Assembly: GCF_026914265.1 (NCBI RefSeq)
Contig: NC_069124.1
Span: forward strand, 58,372,589-58,436,588
Direction: 5' to 3'
DNA: 64,000 nucleotides
From: Mya arenaria
Taxonomy: Eukaryota; Mollusca; Bivalvia; Myida; Myidae
The notes below the pieces were generated by a model. That model was given only the letters and a program-made list of their open reading frames with translations, was not told the origin of the DNA and did not search any database. Made by a program: the position numbers and the translations under genes. Below are positions 51,501-63,539 of the stretch, one piece after another (the stretch's first letter is position 1; each line of letters begins with the position of its first letter).

Positions 51501-52702
51501 GGCGTTTTATCAAGCCTTTGTTAATGTTAATGTTAACGAGTGGACAATATTTTCATAGGACTGTTGACCGTGACCTTCCAACTATTAATAATCAAAAATC
51601 AATATGGATCATTAAGTTGTCAAGGGCAAACTAACCCTCAATGTTTTAAACATAGTAAAAGAATGCAGTCTTGTAATACCCTTATACCTGATGTGTAGAT
51701 CTTATGTAGGGGTCCTCCACTGTCACTAACGTCAACTGCTCATCTAGGAACCGTCCAAACAGCCGCTCATAGCTGTGGCCTGTTGAGTTGTTTTCAATAC
51801 GAAGCTGCTCATGGTACTTTCCAGCTGAAAGTTTAAGGTGAACAAAATTCTTTACTGTGAAAAATAAAAATGTCTCATTGAATTACCGTTTGCAATTTCA
51901 TTACAAACTGTTCCCAAATGTTTTATGCAGTCAGACATCTTTAAATTTATTACGTGTGCAACGTTAAAAAATTGCTAGTAACAATTGAAATAACCAGCTC
52001 AGATACAAAATACATACTTCATATGCATTTGAAACTCTGGCGGAAAAATGTTTCAATTTGCTGAAAAGATTTAGAGGTGCTATTGAAAATTAAATGGATT
52101 GAAATTCAGCGAAAAGTATTATTGAAACAGAAAACCAATAAAAAATGCATTGATAAAGTCTATGAATGTTGTTCGAAACTCACTGTTTGGTTCCCCATAC
52201 CTTCTTTTTCTTCCTCCACCTTTTTCTTGAGTTCCTCTGCTCTGGCCATGTACTCCTTTATCTTTGCTCTGTACCCTTCTTTTCTATCAGCAGGAGCAAC
52301 TGAAGGTACCAATGAGTTAATTTGTATGAAGAAATATGTTTTACATGGCACTTATGAATTTAAGTAACAAACTATTTTCCAATTGGTATCTTAGCTTTTT
52401 CTACAAGCTGACAGTTCAATACAATAAACTATACATTTACTGAGAGGGAATTTATTACCGAACAATGAAAGAAACAAACTCATTGAAATTAAGTCCACTA
52501 TTTGATTTAAGTTACAACAAGCCATACTATTTGTCCTTAGTGTCGTATAATATCACAAACTTTTCAGAACATCCATCATCAGCTGCAACCCCTCCTGGTA
52601 GCAGACAACAGCCTCCATGTAGCGGCAAGTTTTGTCAAGCTCCACAGCTCGAGTTAGAACTGAGCCTGCTGATGCCAGAACACCTGACATTTTATCTGCC
52701 AT
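45552..52702 (-). CDS. MITD1: MITD1, MIT domain-containing ESCRT-III adaptor, 6 exons
   Basis: Exons (minus strand): 52702-52561, 52299-52201, 51824-51688, 48568-48482, 48181-48063, 45723-45552; 756 nt, 251 aa, near the 249 aa of the human protein. Residues ~8-80 are the MIT three-helix domain ([36 protein letters not shown]), which binds ESCRT-III tails. The rest is the PLD-like membrane-binding C-terminal domain: [70 protein letters not shown]. The vertebrate protein is recruited to the midbody and takes part in abscission at cytokinesis; the same role is expected. Donors GTTTGT (exon 1) and GTCAGG (exon 5) are weak, but frame continuity supports them. It is head-to-head with SPATA4, starts 1.57 kb apart. 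Confidence 0.93.
45946..47460. mobile_element. TTAA-type MITE remnant carrying an 80-copy 17-bp array
   Basis: TTAA at 45942-45945, then AGGCG, then the array 45951-47310 of cacactactgactgatg / cacactactgattgatg (1360 bp, exactly 80 x 17), then catttttttaattatgatg and tgtttaactcatttgacttt. The flanks match the left part of the MITE at 10109-10430, in which the same place has a single cacactgtaggttgatg. The right terminal repeat is not recognisable. Lies just downstream of the MITD1 stop codon, transcriptionally speaking outside its coding span on the 5'-proximal side of exon 6, that is, in intron 5. Confidence 0.85.
48940..49263. repeat. Diverged gacctttgac-type repeat
   Basis: Starts agggccataactctagaatg and includes tgaccttgacctttgacata; a partial relative of the arrays that follow. 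In intron 3 of MITD1. Confidence 0.6.
49264..50502. repeat. Bivalve repeat ending in gtctccccc hairpin, ~5-6 internal units
   Basis: Opens with gcgcttgtctcccctattg and closes with aacaatatgtctccccatg then aatgggggagacataa. Between are units of about 145-175 bp containing aaggtcacggtgaccttgac, ctttgacctactgatctca and gaccaactagcataccaag. Lies in intron 3 of MITD1. Confidence 0.8.
50503..51327. repeat. 145-bp tandem units, last three almost identical
   Basis: ggggtcgccgcgaccttgac recurs at ~50823, 50968 and 51113 (period 145), with two older units before. The block ends with ggacagggcaaaaacaatat and the hairpin gtctcccccagagaggggga, as the preceding element does. Lies in intron 3 of MITD1. Confidence 0.9.
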
Positions 52703-54273
52703 CGTTGAAGGATATACTGTTTAACTGTCTGCAGAAAAAGATAACTGCCATAAATAAATAAAACATGTAACTTGTATTGCTTGACAATATTGACCTGATC
52801 CTATTGCAATATGCATTTTGAAACTGAATTATTTCCTTAACTTACCTTTAGATCTTTTAATTACTTCAATATTGGTCATTACAATTAAACATGCGGCAAA
52901 CTGAACACAGGGTCATTGATACATGTATATATTATACTTCTTGTCTTTTTATCAGCTGACTTAAAGGGTTTCATTCATGGTTTGTAAAATGCACTTTTTA
53001 CTGATTTTTTAAAAGTTTTTTTTTATGAAATACATGTCAAATGCAGCAAATCATTAGTAATGTTAAAACTAATATACTGAAGTGTGGAACCCTTCAACAA
53101 ATATTAAAATATGCTCAAATAATATTGTCTTTGAGGTCCACAATTTTGAACAGCATAACTAACAGGATTTAACAATAGTGTAATTGGTTGATCAACATTA
53201 TCATGTGATGCTACCAATGTATTCAATAAAAGTTAACATTTCCATTGACATCAGTTTAGTATCAGTCCCTATGGGTGAGTGGATTAGCAATCTGTTTTTC
53301 TATTTTTTTCTTGACTGTCCAGTCTGGGTAAGTTGATTTTTTCATACTTCAATAGCATTTTTCTGCATTTACAATATAACAAAGTGAAAAAGTTGTAATA
53401 TAAATGTTTCAGAACAAGATATTTCTGGCAAAAGATAAGTTGTACTACATGTTCACAACTAAGCTAGAGGAGACTATAGATTACAATGTTTTTACTTATA
53501 CTGTTCCGCTATTAAGCTATCTTTTGTTGCGATGCTGAAGTGTGACTTTTCTGCCTGAAGAGATAAAGGTCAGAGTAATCTGTTTCAAAAAGTTTCATGC
53601 TAGCGCTTTGTTAAGCAAAGCATATAATCTTTTAAAGTTGTATTGAAATTTGTCGTAAAAACCAGTCAGACACTTAGAAATTGTGTATAGGAAAAACTAG
53701 TGGGGCATGGCGCAAAACCACAAACCAGGCCCCTGTGAAACACAACATCAAGGTCAAGCCCTCTGATACCAGGTCATAAATATTCGAGCCAAAGATGCGC
53801 AGAGATACATTTCTAGAATCATTTGATTTAAATAGACTGATTTGTCTATGCTTTTGGTTAGTCATTCTAAAATGCCGTCCAGGCTAACCATCATTAAAAA
53901 AAGCCTGGACGGCATTTTAGAATGACTATGCTTTTGGTCTGAATCACCACACCTATTGTTTACAGATTTTTGTGACAGATGAATCAAGATCAGAAATAAA
54001 AAAAATAATTTAAGAAAGTTGTTTAAGTATACAGTAGTGCATAACAAGAAAACAATAACAAAAAGAGCTCTTGAATATCAGAGCACATCGCAAACTCAAC
54101 TTACAACTTTACTTACAATTTGTTTACAATATTTGCTACTAAGGGAAATAACTACTCAATATCTGATAGGTTACAGGGCAATGACTTTCTGTGCACTTTT
54201 GCAATTTTCATGACAATTTATTTTTAAGGAGGACGGAAGTTGTCGTATCCCCGGAAACAACACAGCCAAAAAG
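52703..54273. promoter_or_regulatory. Divergent MITD1 / SPATA4 intergenic region
   Basis: Contains the upstream regions of both genes, since their start codons face away from each other. No TATA box or other core element could be assigned. A perfect hairpin lies at 53860-53927. The role as a shared promoter is inference from gene orientation. Confidence 0.4.
53860..53927. repeat. Perfect 26-bp inverted repeat with 16-nt loop
   Basis: agtcattctaaaatgccgtc...aggct (53860-53885) is followed after 16 nt by its exact inverse (53902-53927). The word ctatgcttttggt occurs on both sides (53846-53858 and 53926-53938). Confidence 0.95.
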
Positions 54274-57200
54274 ATGTCTGGACTGCCTAGAGAAGTTTTA
54301 AAGTGGATCCAGAGCTTGGATTTGACATGGCAGGTCAAAACTCCGAAATGGTAGGATTCTGAGATAAAATTTACTTTTATTTGTGTTCTAGTTCTTGTAA
54401 AAAACAACAACAACAACAACTTAAGTTTCACTTTACTGTTGTTGTTCACTTGTTGTTGATGTTTTACCCTGTTACAGTGTATCATGCTGTGAGTGAATTT
54501 TAAATTCAAAATAGAAGATGTAATGCACCAGTCAATTGTAACCACGGCCCCCCAGGTCCGTGGAATACTTGGGATTTTGACTTTCGGTCCAGCCAGCCCC
54601 GGGAAAAATCCCCGCCCTGCGGGGATGAACTGATGGTAAAATCCCCACTAAATGCCCCAGCACCCAAGGGACCTAGGAAAGGCCGATTCCCACTATATTT
54701 TGCGCGAAGACAAAACCACCGCATTCACCCAGCACTGGGGGGCCACCTGAAAGGTAAAATTAAAACACACAGCCCATTTCCACGGGTATCCCCAACGTAC
54801 AAAATACCGGTGGTTACTTATTAGCGGTGTAATCCGAAAAGTCTGAATTTCTAGGTCATGAAGAGCACTTCCGGTATTCTTTGTTTACAATATCTCTTCG
54901 TATATCTCAATATGAAACTTTCAATAAATATTTAGTTCCTTAGGGTGCTACTTGACTAAACTTCTGACTTTTTAATGTTTAATAAAGATGCCAATATTGA
55001 ACTCCAGAAATGGTGGTGGGATTCTTTGATAGGGCTAAAATAACATTGTTTTGATAAAAATGGGGGAAATATAAGCATAATTTATTAATTGTTAACTTTT
55101 TGCCATACTTACTTATCTAACTAACTTATCTACATTCTCACATAGGCATCTGAATCATTGTTTGTCACTAAAATGTTGTTTAAAACCATTTTGGCTACAT
55201 ACAATGAGATAAACAACACATCTGAAGATATTTAGTGTCTTTGATATACATAAAAGAAACAAGCCTTGTTTCTTTTTTGTATATCAAAGACACTAAATAT
55301 CTTGAGATGTGTTGTTTATCTCATTGTATGCACCCAAAATGGTTTTAAACAACATTTAAGTGACAAACAATGATTCAGATGCCTGTGCATTCTCATGGCA
55401 ATATTTTTTTTAATATGCACTTTATTTCTGCAAGGTAAATTATAATTCTATACCCAGACCTGCCAACATTGCTGACATAATAATTTTAGCTTAATAACTG
55501 GAAGTTTAATGCAGTAGCTACATTTCCCATGATTCCACCGGAATTTGGTAACTAAAAAATCCAAGATGGCAGCCACGGTCGGTAAACAAAAGGCGACTAG
55601 AAATCAATAATTGTGTTCTCTGGTATACAAAACTTTTTGTTACTGATGGCAAAATGATTTTTCATAAATATGAGTGAAATTTAAAGAAGCTTGCATATAA
55701 CCTGGCCAAAATTCCATTGGATAGTTGCTTATTACACCGGTAATTGGTACATCCAGGATATAGCCTGTGTACCTGGCGGGGCCGTGGTTACAATTGACTG
55801 GTGCATAATAGTGTAATAATGTTATGTTTTTGGTTGAAAACCATCAGTCTGGTTACATGAAGCTGAGTAACAAAAACATCATATAGAATTCTAAACACAG
55901 CATATCACATGTGAGTGACTTCCCTTAGCAGCAAACAACGTAACACTGACCAGTATGTAGGGCTCCACACTAGTGTTGCACAGCATGCATTATTTCTTCA
56001 ACTGTGCATGGGAATGAACCAGCTGCCCTCTGTAAGCTTACAGCTAGTGAAGTCCAATCTATACTACAGAATATAGTAGTGCTTTGGCAAAGGTTTAATT
56101 GCTGTTTTACAAAAGAACCAGCTATCTTTTGTTAGGCCTTCCCAGGGAGCTCTACCAACTTATCTGTACCAATGTATATCAGTAGGTAGAGCTTCCTTCA
56201 AAGGCCTAATGAAAGAAAAATGTACTGCAACATAAATCCCTTCATATTTGCAAATTCAGCAATACAGTGTAGCTCTTATTTTGTGCAACTTATAACATAA
56301 TTTATTGAACTTTTAAATAGCATGTATGTGTTGTCTAAGATATAACATGTACATATATGCTCTTGAAATTCTAGGGACATTACAAATGGCTATCTGACTG
56401 CTGAAATCTTCTCCTGGTACTTCCCACAAGACATTCAGATGCACTCTTATAACAATGGAAAATCTCTTGATTCAAAGCAGAAAAATTGGGACCTCCTTAA
56501 AAATGTATGTATAGTTTTATTATGTAATAAATGTTTAAAAGTCAAACAGATTGCATTTGATTTTAATTAAACTGGTATTTCTTCTTTTCCGTCAATGATG
56601 ATACAAATAAATTGACAGAAGTGTTAAATTTTATTCTGTTGATCACAACCATCCATGCACATGAAATGTCTGGGCTTTTTCTATAGTACCCACGGGTCCG
56701 ACTATCGGACCCATTCCCAATGCAAAATATAAGATATTTTTCCCAATCTTCATAAAAAAATCCCAATGAAAGTATAAAAAAATATGAAAGTCTTTTTATC
56801 TGTACTGGTTCAGTTTTGGGGATAATTGAATTCAGAAATCATTGATTTTCATCACATTCAGAGACCAATATGAAATATTATCTGTCATGATTTATTGCAA
56901 TAGATATTTACACCCCAAGGATTGATAATTCAGCCATTTTGGGTCTTTAAAAGGGAAAAGAAACTAATATTAAATAATTTCCTCATTGCAGGAGACTATA
57001 GACAGCTTGCTCTTTTAACTGTAAAAAACCCAATTTCGGCATTTTCACGACAAATAATTTACCAAAATGTCTATGGTCTTTTTCCCGAAATGGGCAGAAA
57101 AAGCCCTGAATTTATTGGTCTATATAAAAAAATATAAATTCTCACTTCAGTTTCATTCCAGTATTTAACTTTCTGTACCCATTTAAAAGATGTTCCTTTT

Positions 57201-60200
57201 TTAAAGTTGATATCATTCATTCAAGTGTTGTATTTAGTGTATTGATCTCTTCCAGTTTATTAAAAGACACAGATTGGACATCCCAAGTGAAGTGATAGAT
57301 GGAACAATACATTGTAAAGAGGGGGCTGCAGCCATGTTGTTAGAAAGAATGTATGAACTACTCACAAACAGAGTGTAAGTAACAAATCTTTCAATTTCCA
57401 GGGATTTCATTAAACTATTTGTTTGTTTTTATGCCCCCGAAGGTGGGCATATTAAAATTGCACTGTCCGTCCGTCCGTCCGTCCGGCTCTGTAACTTTCC
57501 CTTGTATGTACTTGCCACATATGTTCCACATACCAAGACGACGTGTTGCGTGCAAGACCCGTGTCCCTACCTCAAAGGTCAAGGTCACACTTAGTGTTTA
57601 TTCACCATAGAGTGCTGCATATAAGCATAGAGTATAGGTTGTCGTGTGCGGGCTGTAACTTTCCCTTGTATGGACAGATTTTAAAATAACTTGCCACATG
57701 TGTACCACATACCAAGATGACGTGTCGCGTGCAAGACCCGTGTCCCTACCTCAAAGGTCAAGGTCACACTTAGTGTTTATTCACAATGGAATGCTGCATA
57801 CAAGGACATAGGGTATAGGTTGTCGTGTCTGGGCGGTAACTTTCCCTTGTATGGACAGATTTTAAAATAACTTGCTACATGTGTTCAACATACAAAGACG
57901 ACGTGTCCTGTGCAAGACCCATGTCCCTACCTCTAAGGTGAAAGATACACTAACTGTTTATTCACAAGGGAATTCTGAATATAAGGACATAACAGTGTAG
58001 GTTGTCAAGTATGGGTGGTATTTTTTATGTTCAGAGGAAATTTAACTTGCCATATGTATTTGACACGTAAAGGCAAGATCAATTTTTCATGTACTGACCT
58101 TGTTCGTAGGTCAATGTCACATTCGGGGGCATTCGTCACATACTGTGACAGCTCTTGTTTGTAGTTAAAAAGTGTATAATAAACTAAAAAAAATGAAAAT
58201 CATTGACTTTCAGTTGTAACTTCGTCTTTGTAGAACTTTTTTACATGAGAATATTTTAGTCTTAACTTTTTTTTTAGATTTTTTTAATTACTGTAGATTT
58301 TATCTTACTAAGGCTTTATACAATAAATCCCATAACTATTCTTTAAGTGTATTTTAATTTTATTTTGCATTATTTGTTTACATCATATGTTTTTTTATCA
58401 ATTGCATGAATTTGTTCTATAGAATTTGAAAAATATATTTTGAAAATGTGTTTTATTTTTATCAAAGAATTCCAACATCAAGGTGATTATTAGTTCGCAT
58501 GGAATGTATACAGCTTGAACTTTCTTTCATGTTTTTGTGCAATAGATACCTAACATGCCAACTTTTTAAAACAACTAAATCAACTGGAATGCTTAGAGAG
58601 TTATCATTAAATCAAAACTATGTATTTTCTTCATTTTTTTAGAGAAAGCTACAAAACCCTAAAAACATAATGTTACTTTCATACCATTTTAAATTATTTT
58701 GTCTGATAAATTTGCAATGATGGCATTGTTAATTCATCTATTGTAGAAGTTCACTTCTGCTTAGTTCACCGACTATTAAATACTGTTGTTGTGTTAAATA
58801 TATTACAATTATTATATTGCATGATGAAATAATTATTTACACGACAGTGAAATAGTATAAGTAATAAAAAAGTTTGTAAACAAATATATGTAGTCAAATG
58901 CAAGTTCACAAGCTATCACATTTCTGCTAGATTTGGTTTCACTTTCTTTTGTAACACTTCTATATAAATGAAAATGAAATCCAAAATAAAAGAGTTCAAT
59001 TTTCATCAAATTATCATAACAAGAAAGTACTTGGACATTGTAAAAATATAGTGCTTATAATGGTAATGTAATCTCCTTTTTTTATAAGTGTCCTTCTTAA
59101 CAAATCAGAGCCTGTTTGCCTAATTGAATGTTTGAAATTCAATATGTTGGGATATTCCAAATTTCAGTATAAGGAAAACTCCGCCAGAGTTTGAGACAGA
59201 CTTTACAGATCGGGGTTACCAAAGCAAACTGCCAATGCATGCCCGCTCTACAGCATCTCAGTCAGTGAAAAACAACCTCAGAATTACAGAAATACAGGCA
59301 GATTCTAGTCTTATTCTAAATGCTCAAAAGGTGACCTTTTATTTTGTTTCAATACCAGTTATCTGCTTCTGAAAGGAAGAAAAGACTGTACATGATGACA
59401 GTAGTTTGAGTTAATCAGAGACAAAAACCAGTATTATAAAAAAAATGCATGTTCTTATCAAGGCAGCCAGTTCTGACATGGTGTCAAACCAGAGTTTAAC
59501 TTAGAATAACTTGAAAACACTATTTATTGTGGGAGAAAAATTGTAGAATATTTATTAATGATAAGGTGACATTTTATGTACTGAGTTTTTATTTAATTCT
59601 GATATTATGTAAACACACTATGACCAATAACCATACTTTTTAACAATTGCAGTCTCAGAAGATAATCAATGAACACATTGACCACAGGCGAATGGAGCGC
59701 CAGGAGAACCCTGACCGATTCAACATCCGACCTTCCGTTGGGGAGGCTAGTTTCCGCCGCCCATTCCCACAGCAACAGGAAGATGGGGTTACAGAGGAAA
59801 GGGGAGAGTCCCAGGATCAGCAGAGAAGTAGGGTCACTTTCAAAACCCTGAAATGAAAAATTGTAAAATGTGAATCTATTCTGTGGTCCCATTGGCAAAG
59901 GCATGAGTCAGAACAGTTCAGTAATTTGTTTCTATGTATCAGCCTTAAACTACTTAGTTGTTCACAACTATATGCTTTGCTTATTCAATGCATAGTAGTC
60001 ACATCATATGGAGAAAAAAGCATGATCTTCCATTTCGCAGTAACTGGTATTTCTAATTATTGATTGTAAGATAACAATAAATTATATGTAATAATAAATG
60101 CTAATTTGAAACCATCACAAAGGAAAATATTAATAGTAAGACACAAAAATGAATATTTTTTTGTCATTATAATGAACACTGCCCAGTACTGTTTGTAAAT

Positions 60201-60701
60201 GGGAGTCCCATTTCCCAGTGGGACAGCAACAACTTCATAAGGGATTTTCTGCGTCTGTAATTTTGTTACATTGTATTAATTATATGCAGTCAGAGTGTAA
60301 GGAGTTAGGATTGTATAATCGAAAAATATATCTCTCTTGATTTACTTAAAGGCACTAATTTATTGTTTTAAATTTCAGCCATGTCACAGTTGGAATAGTA
60401 ATCTAAATAGCTACAGAAGTAATATCACAAATATGAAACTAATTTGAACCCAATATTTTTGAGGGAGATAAGCCCAATTAACTCAATGGTCCTAATGTCC
60501 AGTTACATGTATGTATAGGATATCTTTCTGGAATCTACATTCTCCTAATTGTTCTATCTACTTGAACATGGCATATATTTATTTGTTCCTGTTCCAGGTG
60601 GTAGTGGTATTTCCAGGGAGCCTAGTGTACACTTCAAGGAGGTTCAAGTACGCCAGCTCGACAAGAATGCCCTCTACAATATGCCCATCCAGGGGTACTA
60701 A
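54274..60701 (+). CDS. SPATA4: SPATA4, CH-like domain sperm/cilium-associated protein, 6 exons
   Basis: Exons: 54274-54350, 56375-56504, 57256-57374, 59168-59330, 59653-59827, 60598-60701; 768 nt, 255 aa (human 305). Residues ~3-105 form the CH-like domain shared with SPEF1/CLAMP: LPREVLKWIQSLDLTWQV, GYLTAEIFSWYFPQDI, NWDLLKNFIKRHRLDIPSEV, DGTIHCKEGAAAMLLERMYE. The tail keeps the family words NPDRFNIRPSVGEASF and, in the last exon, GSGISREPSVHFKEVQVRQL. The exon 5 donor is GTAGGG; if it is not used, a stop follows at 59854-59856, giving a shorter form. AATAAA at ~60770 is a likely polyadenylation signal. In vertebrates the gene is testis-enriched; a microtubule or flagellum role is inferred from the CH-like domain. 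Only the general fold and family are certain. Confidence 0.92.
54524..55805. mobile_element. PIF/Harbinger-like non-autonomous element, 1.28 kb
   Basis: The left end TGCACCAGTCAATTGTAACC, continuing into acggcccc, is matched by its inverse at 55772-55805. TAA at 54521-54523 and 55806-55808 is a 3-bp target duplication, as in PIF/Harbinger elements. No transposase frame is visible. It lies in intron 1 of SPATA4 and contains a second element at 55141-55387. Confidence 0.8.
55141..55387. mobile_element. Palindromic hAT-like element nested in the Harbinger-like element
   Basis: Arms of about 118 bp (CATAGGCATCTGAATCATTG ... and its inverse, with few mismatches) meet at a short centre near 55265. 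CATTCTCA at 55133-55140 and 55388-55395 is a perfect 8-bp target duplication. Same size and design as the element at 42611-42858, but different sequence. Confidence 0.88.
57428..58165. repeat. ATGCCCCC-type repeat, inverted relative to the copies at 43.7 and 45.0 kb
   Basis: Begins tttttatgcccccgaaggtg, then (gtcc)n, three units with gtaactttcccttgtatgga and acctcaaaggtcaaggtcac, and closes cattcgggggcattcgtcac then actgtgacagctcttgtttg. Reverse-complemented it has the same order as the other copies. Lies in intron 3 of SPATA4. Confidence 0.8.
58170..59160. other. AT-rich intron sequence of SPATA4
   Basis: No exon or repeat recognised. Confidence 0.4.
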
Positions 60702-60779
60702 ATCATGCCAGAACTGTCTTCATTACCACCCTTTGCCACTAAAAACAGCATTAATTTGAATTGGGAAAAAATAAATAAA

Positions 60780-61430
60780 ACCTATCATCTGAGAACAATT
60801 GCTTTTAAATGCATTATCAGTATGTGGAAAAGAACTGCATTAATCTAACAATGCCATTTTTAACTTATTTGTTTTTATAAATCGTTAATAATGTATTGCA
60901 TGTCTGTATTTGAAAATATATTGACTGAAATTGTGTATAGATTGTGTATTACTTCTATCATGTTTGAGTGGACTCGGATATATGAAATCATGAATACACA
61001 TAACAATTTTATTCATCACTGTATTAAAATATTAATTGATACATGTATTTCCAAAACTGTCCATAGTTTATTATATTTAAGTTAAACATTTAACTTTTTT
61101 TTTAGAAAATATCAAGAGTATTGGAATATTATATCATCCAAAATATACACATTCATGTATATAATATTTTATGCATTATTAGTACATTTAACGAAATGTG
61201 TTTTTTATTTGTCTTTCTTTTGTTGAATTTCTGTGATATTTACATGTACACAATGTCATTACTATGCTCCCTTTTACATGTACATAGCCATTTTCTAAAT
61301 GTATTTGTTACATTTTTCATTGTCATGATGCATAATAAACAAGTATGCACAAAGTTAACTTCCAAGTCCATTTATTATTTTATTAAAAAAATGTCACCTC
61401 TCAGTGACATTACCTGACCAACTAGAAAAG
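60780..61430. other. AT-rich spacer downstream of SPATA4
   Basis: Low-complexity T-rich sequence with no supported gene. Confidence 0.4.
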
Positions 61431-61539
61431 TTCTAATTTTTAGAGGGTGTGATAAAATATAACTTTTTAGTACAACCAAAGAACAAGCTGTGACTAGTTA
61501 ACAGTCTAGCTCCTGTTAATAACTAATATTACAAGATAA

Positions 61540-61920
61540 GTTCGAGGGCTATGAATGCCCTAAACGGAAATACAATTCAATGCATTTATAACTACTATGT
61601 TATTAATATGATGGTCTCAAAAATGACCACAATTTCAAGTCATACTATTTATTATCCGAACAATAGCTGTTGGAGAAACGGAATGAGATACAAGCTGACT
61701 GTCCTGTCCTATTAAGCAGCAATGAAAACTCCAAATTCCCCATTTCTGCTTTCGATTTCTGGGCGCTTGTCAACGGAACTACCCTTGACAACGTCTTCCA
61801 GTATGACGGGGTCGGGGATTAACCCGGGATAATCCGAGCCTAAGGGGCGGTCCAAACATATTTTAACTGGGTGAACTACTTTATATTGACATTTGGTATT
61901 CATTTTTCCCTTAAAGATAT
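61540..61920 (-). repeat. Interspersed repeat with a 63-codon open frame
   Basis: The minus strand carries an ATG frame (61903-61712) with balanced composition: PVKICLDRPLGSDYPGLIPD, ILEDVVKGSSVDKRPEIESR, NGEFGVFIAA. The following sequence (gcttgtatctcattccgttt, gaccatcatattaataa) reads to me like a repeated bivalve element. I recognise no domain; it may be a piece of a transposable-element protein. Confidence 0.35.
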
Positions 61921-62454
61921 CAGTAAATGGGTGCAGTGTTCATGATTAATACGTGTATATATATGACATTTTATCCTTGTATTTGCAAATTTTAATCACA
62001 TCAAATGAATACACAGTATGGATTAAGAGTTAAATAAAACAAGAGCTCAAAAAAGATAAATAAGCACCACAACCTATTCAAGACACCGTTTGCAAAATCA
62101 AGCCGGCTTGTGTACCGAGTATAGCAAAGAAAGTGTAAAAACAAAATTTAAAGAATCAGACCGTTGTCAAAATAAGCGCTGGTAAGGTATGGGCGTTCTA
62201 GACGATCAGATTTTGAACACAACTTATACAATTAACACAACAGATAGTCGATTCAATGTAGCACTACATTCCTCGATTTTTTTTCACTTTACTGGTTTAA
62301 ATATCTGAAAACAACAGGAAAAAACAACACGTTAAACTAATTTATTCACCATTGACCTTCATTTTTAACTAATTGGCACTACAGCGGAAAACTCGTTGGG
62401 GCATTTTCATCGCTCAACAAAATTTTCTCTGTGCTGAATTAATAAAATACCATG

Positions 62455-62725
62455 GGTTATGCGATTCATCATAGCAAGAATGACGATGGAGAGGCGATGT
62501 GCAATTGGCTGTCAGTCTAGGTATGCTTTCCTACAATGTATGCTATCCTTTAGCCTTTTATATATGCAGCTCATTATCATGGATGAAGTGTGGTGTTATG
62601 AGGGGCGGTACCTTCTTTGTGGTGCGGATGACTTCACACTTGCTTGGATCAGTCCTGATCCCACAATTATTAATAAAGGAATAGAAGAGGACCAATAACG
62701 GAACCTTGTGGAACACCGGTCATCG
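62455..62725 (-). mobile_element. LINE reverse-transcriptase remnant with internal deletion
   Basis: On the minus strand 62721-62680 reads TGVPQGSVIGPLLFLY, the conserved reverse-transcriptase motif (GVPQGSVLGPLLF). About 20 nt later, after two stops, it reads NPSKCEVIRTTKK then VPPLITPHFIHDNELHI, which in jockey/CR1-type elements lies far downstream, past the catalytic YxDD segment. The YxDD part is missing, so this is a dead fragment. Confidence 0.75.
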
Positions 62726-63539
62726 CGTCATTGGGGTATGATGTTTTCTCTTCAACCCGTGAACTGGCTTCTGTTGGCTAAGTTTAGTATAGAGTTCATT
62801 CTTCGTGAATAGGAGTAGGATTTTGTTATTAGTTCCAGATACATGTAATGAAGTTGTAAAATCAGGGACTCCTCGCAACGTGCAAGCATCATCGGTTCGT
62901 AGAAGAACGCAACATATTGGCGTTTAGCGTTTGGGGAGTGCGTAATTTTTGGGGCGCAACTCATTAGTCTAAATTGGTGTGTTCTATGACCTATGATATT
63001 GTCATAAAAGGTGTTTTATATTTGGTGAGTTATTGAGCGTTTAACAACCAAATCTATGCAACAGGGGGTAAACAGAGAAAGCCGCCTCTATTTTGATTCA
63101 AGACGTTTCAAACGTTGGTCCGTAATGACCTGAAACCGGTACGGTGTTGTACGGAAATTTTAAATTCCAATATGGCAGCGCCCATAAGAATTTCCAAAAT
63201 ATTACTAGGTTTAATAAAAGGTGCCGTATATTTAACTTAAATACAAGTGAAATATATTTATATTATCGATATTAAGTCTTTTTTTACTATTCCAATAAAT
63301 AAAATTAAATATAAGATTTTTTAATAAGAATATTAGATAATTTCGCTATATTCGTTTTTCGGAAGCCGGGAAGGTCATTAGTCCACCTTAGTGACCGTCA
63401 ACGAGTCTTTTGACGATTTTTATACTATGGCAGACTCGTGACGTCCTCCATCCCAGCAAGAAGTAGCGAACGGTCCTAGCGCAGATAATCCATGGGGCCA
63501 CAATTTTGAAATTATCTCCGTTATAAATTCACATTTTTA

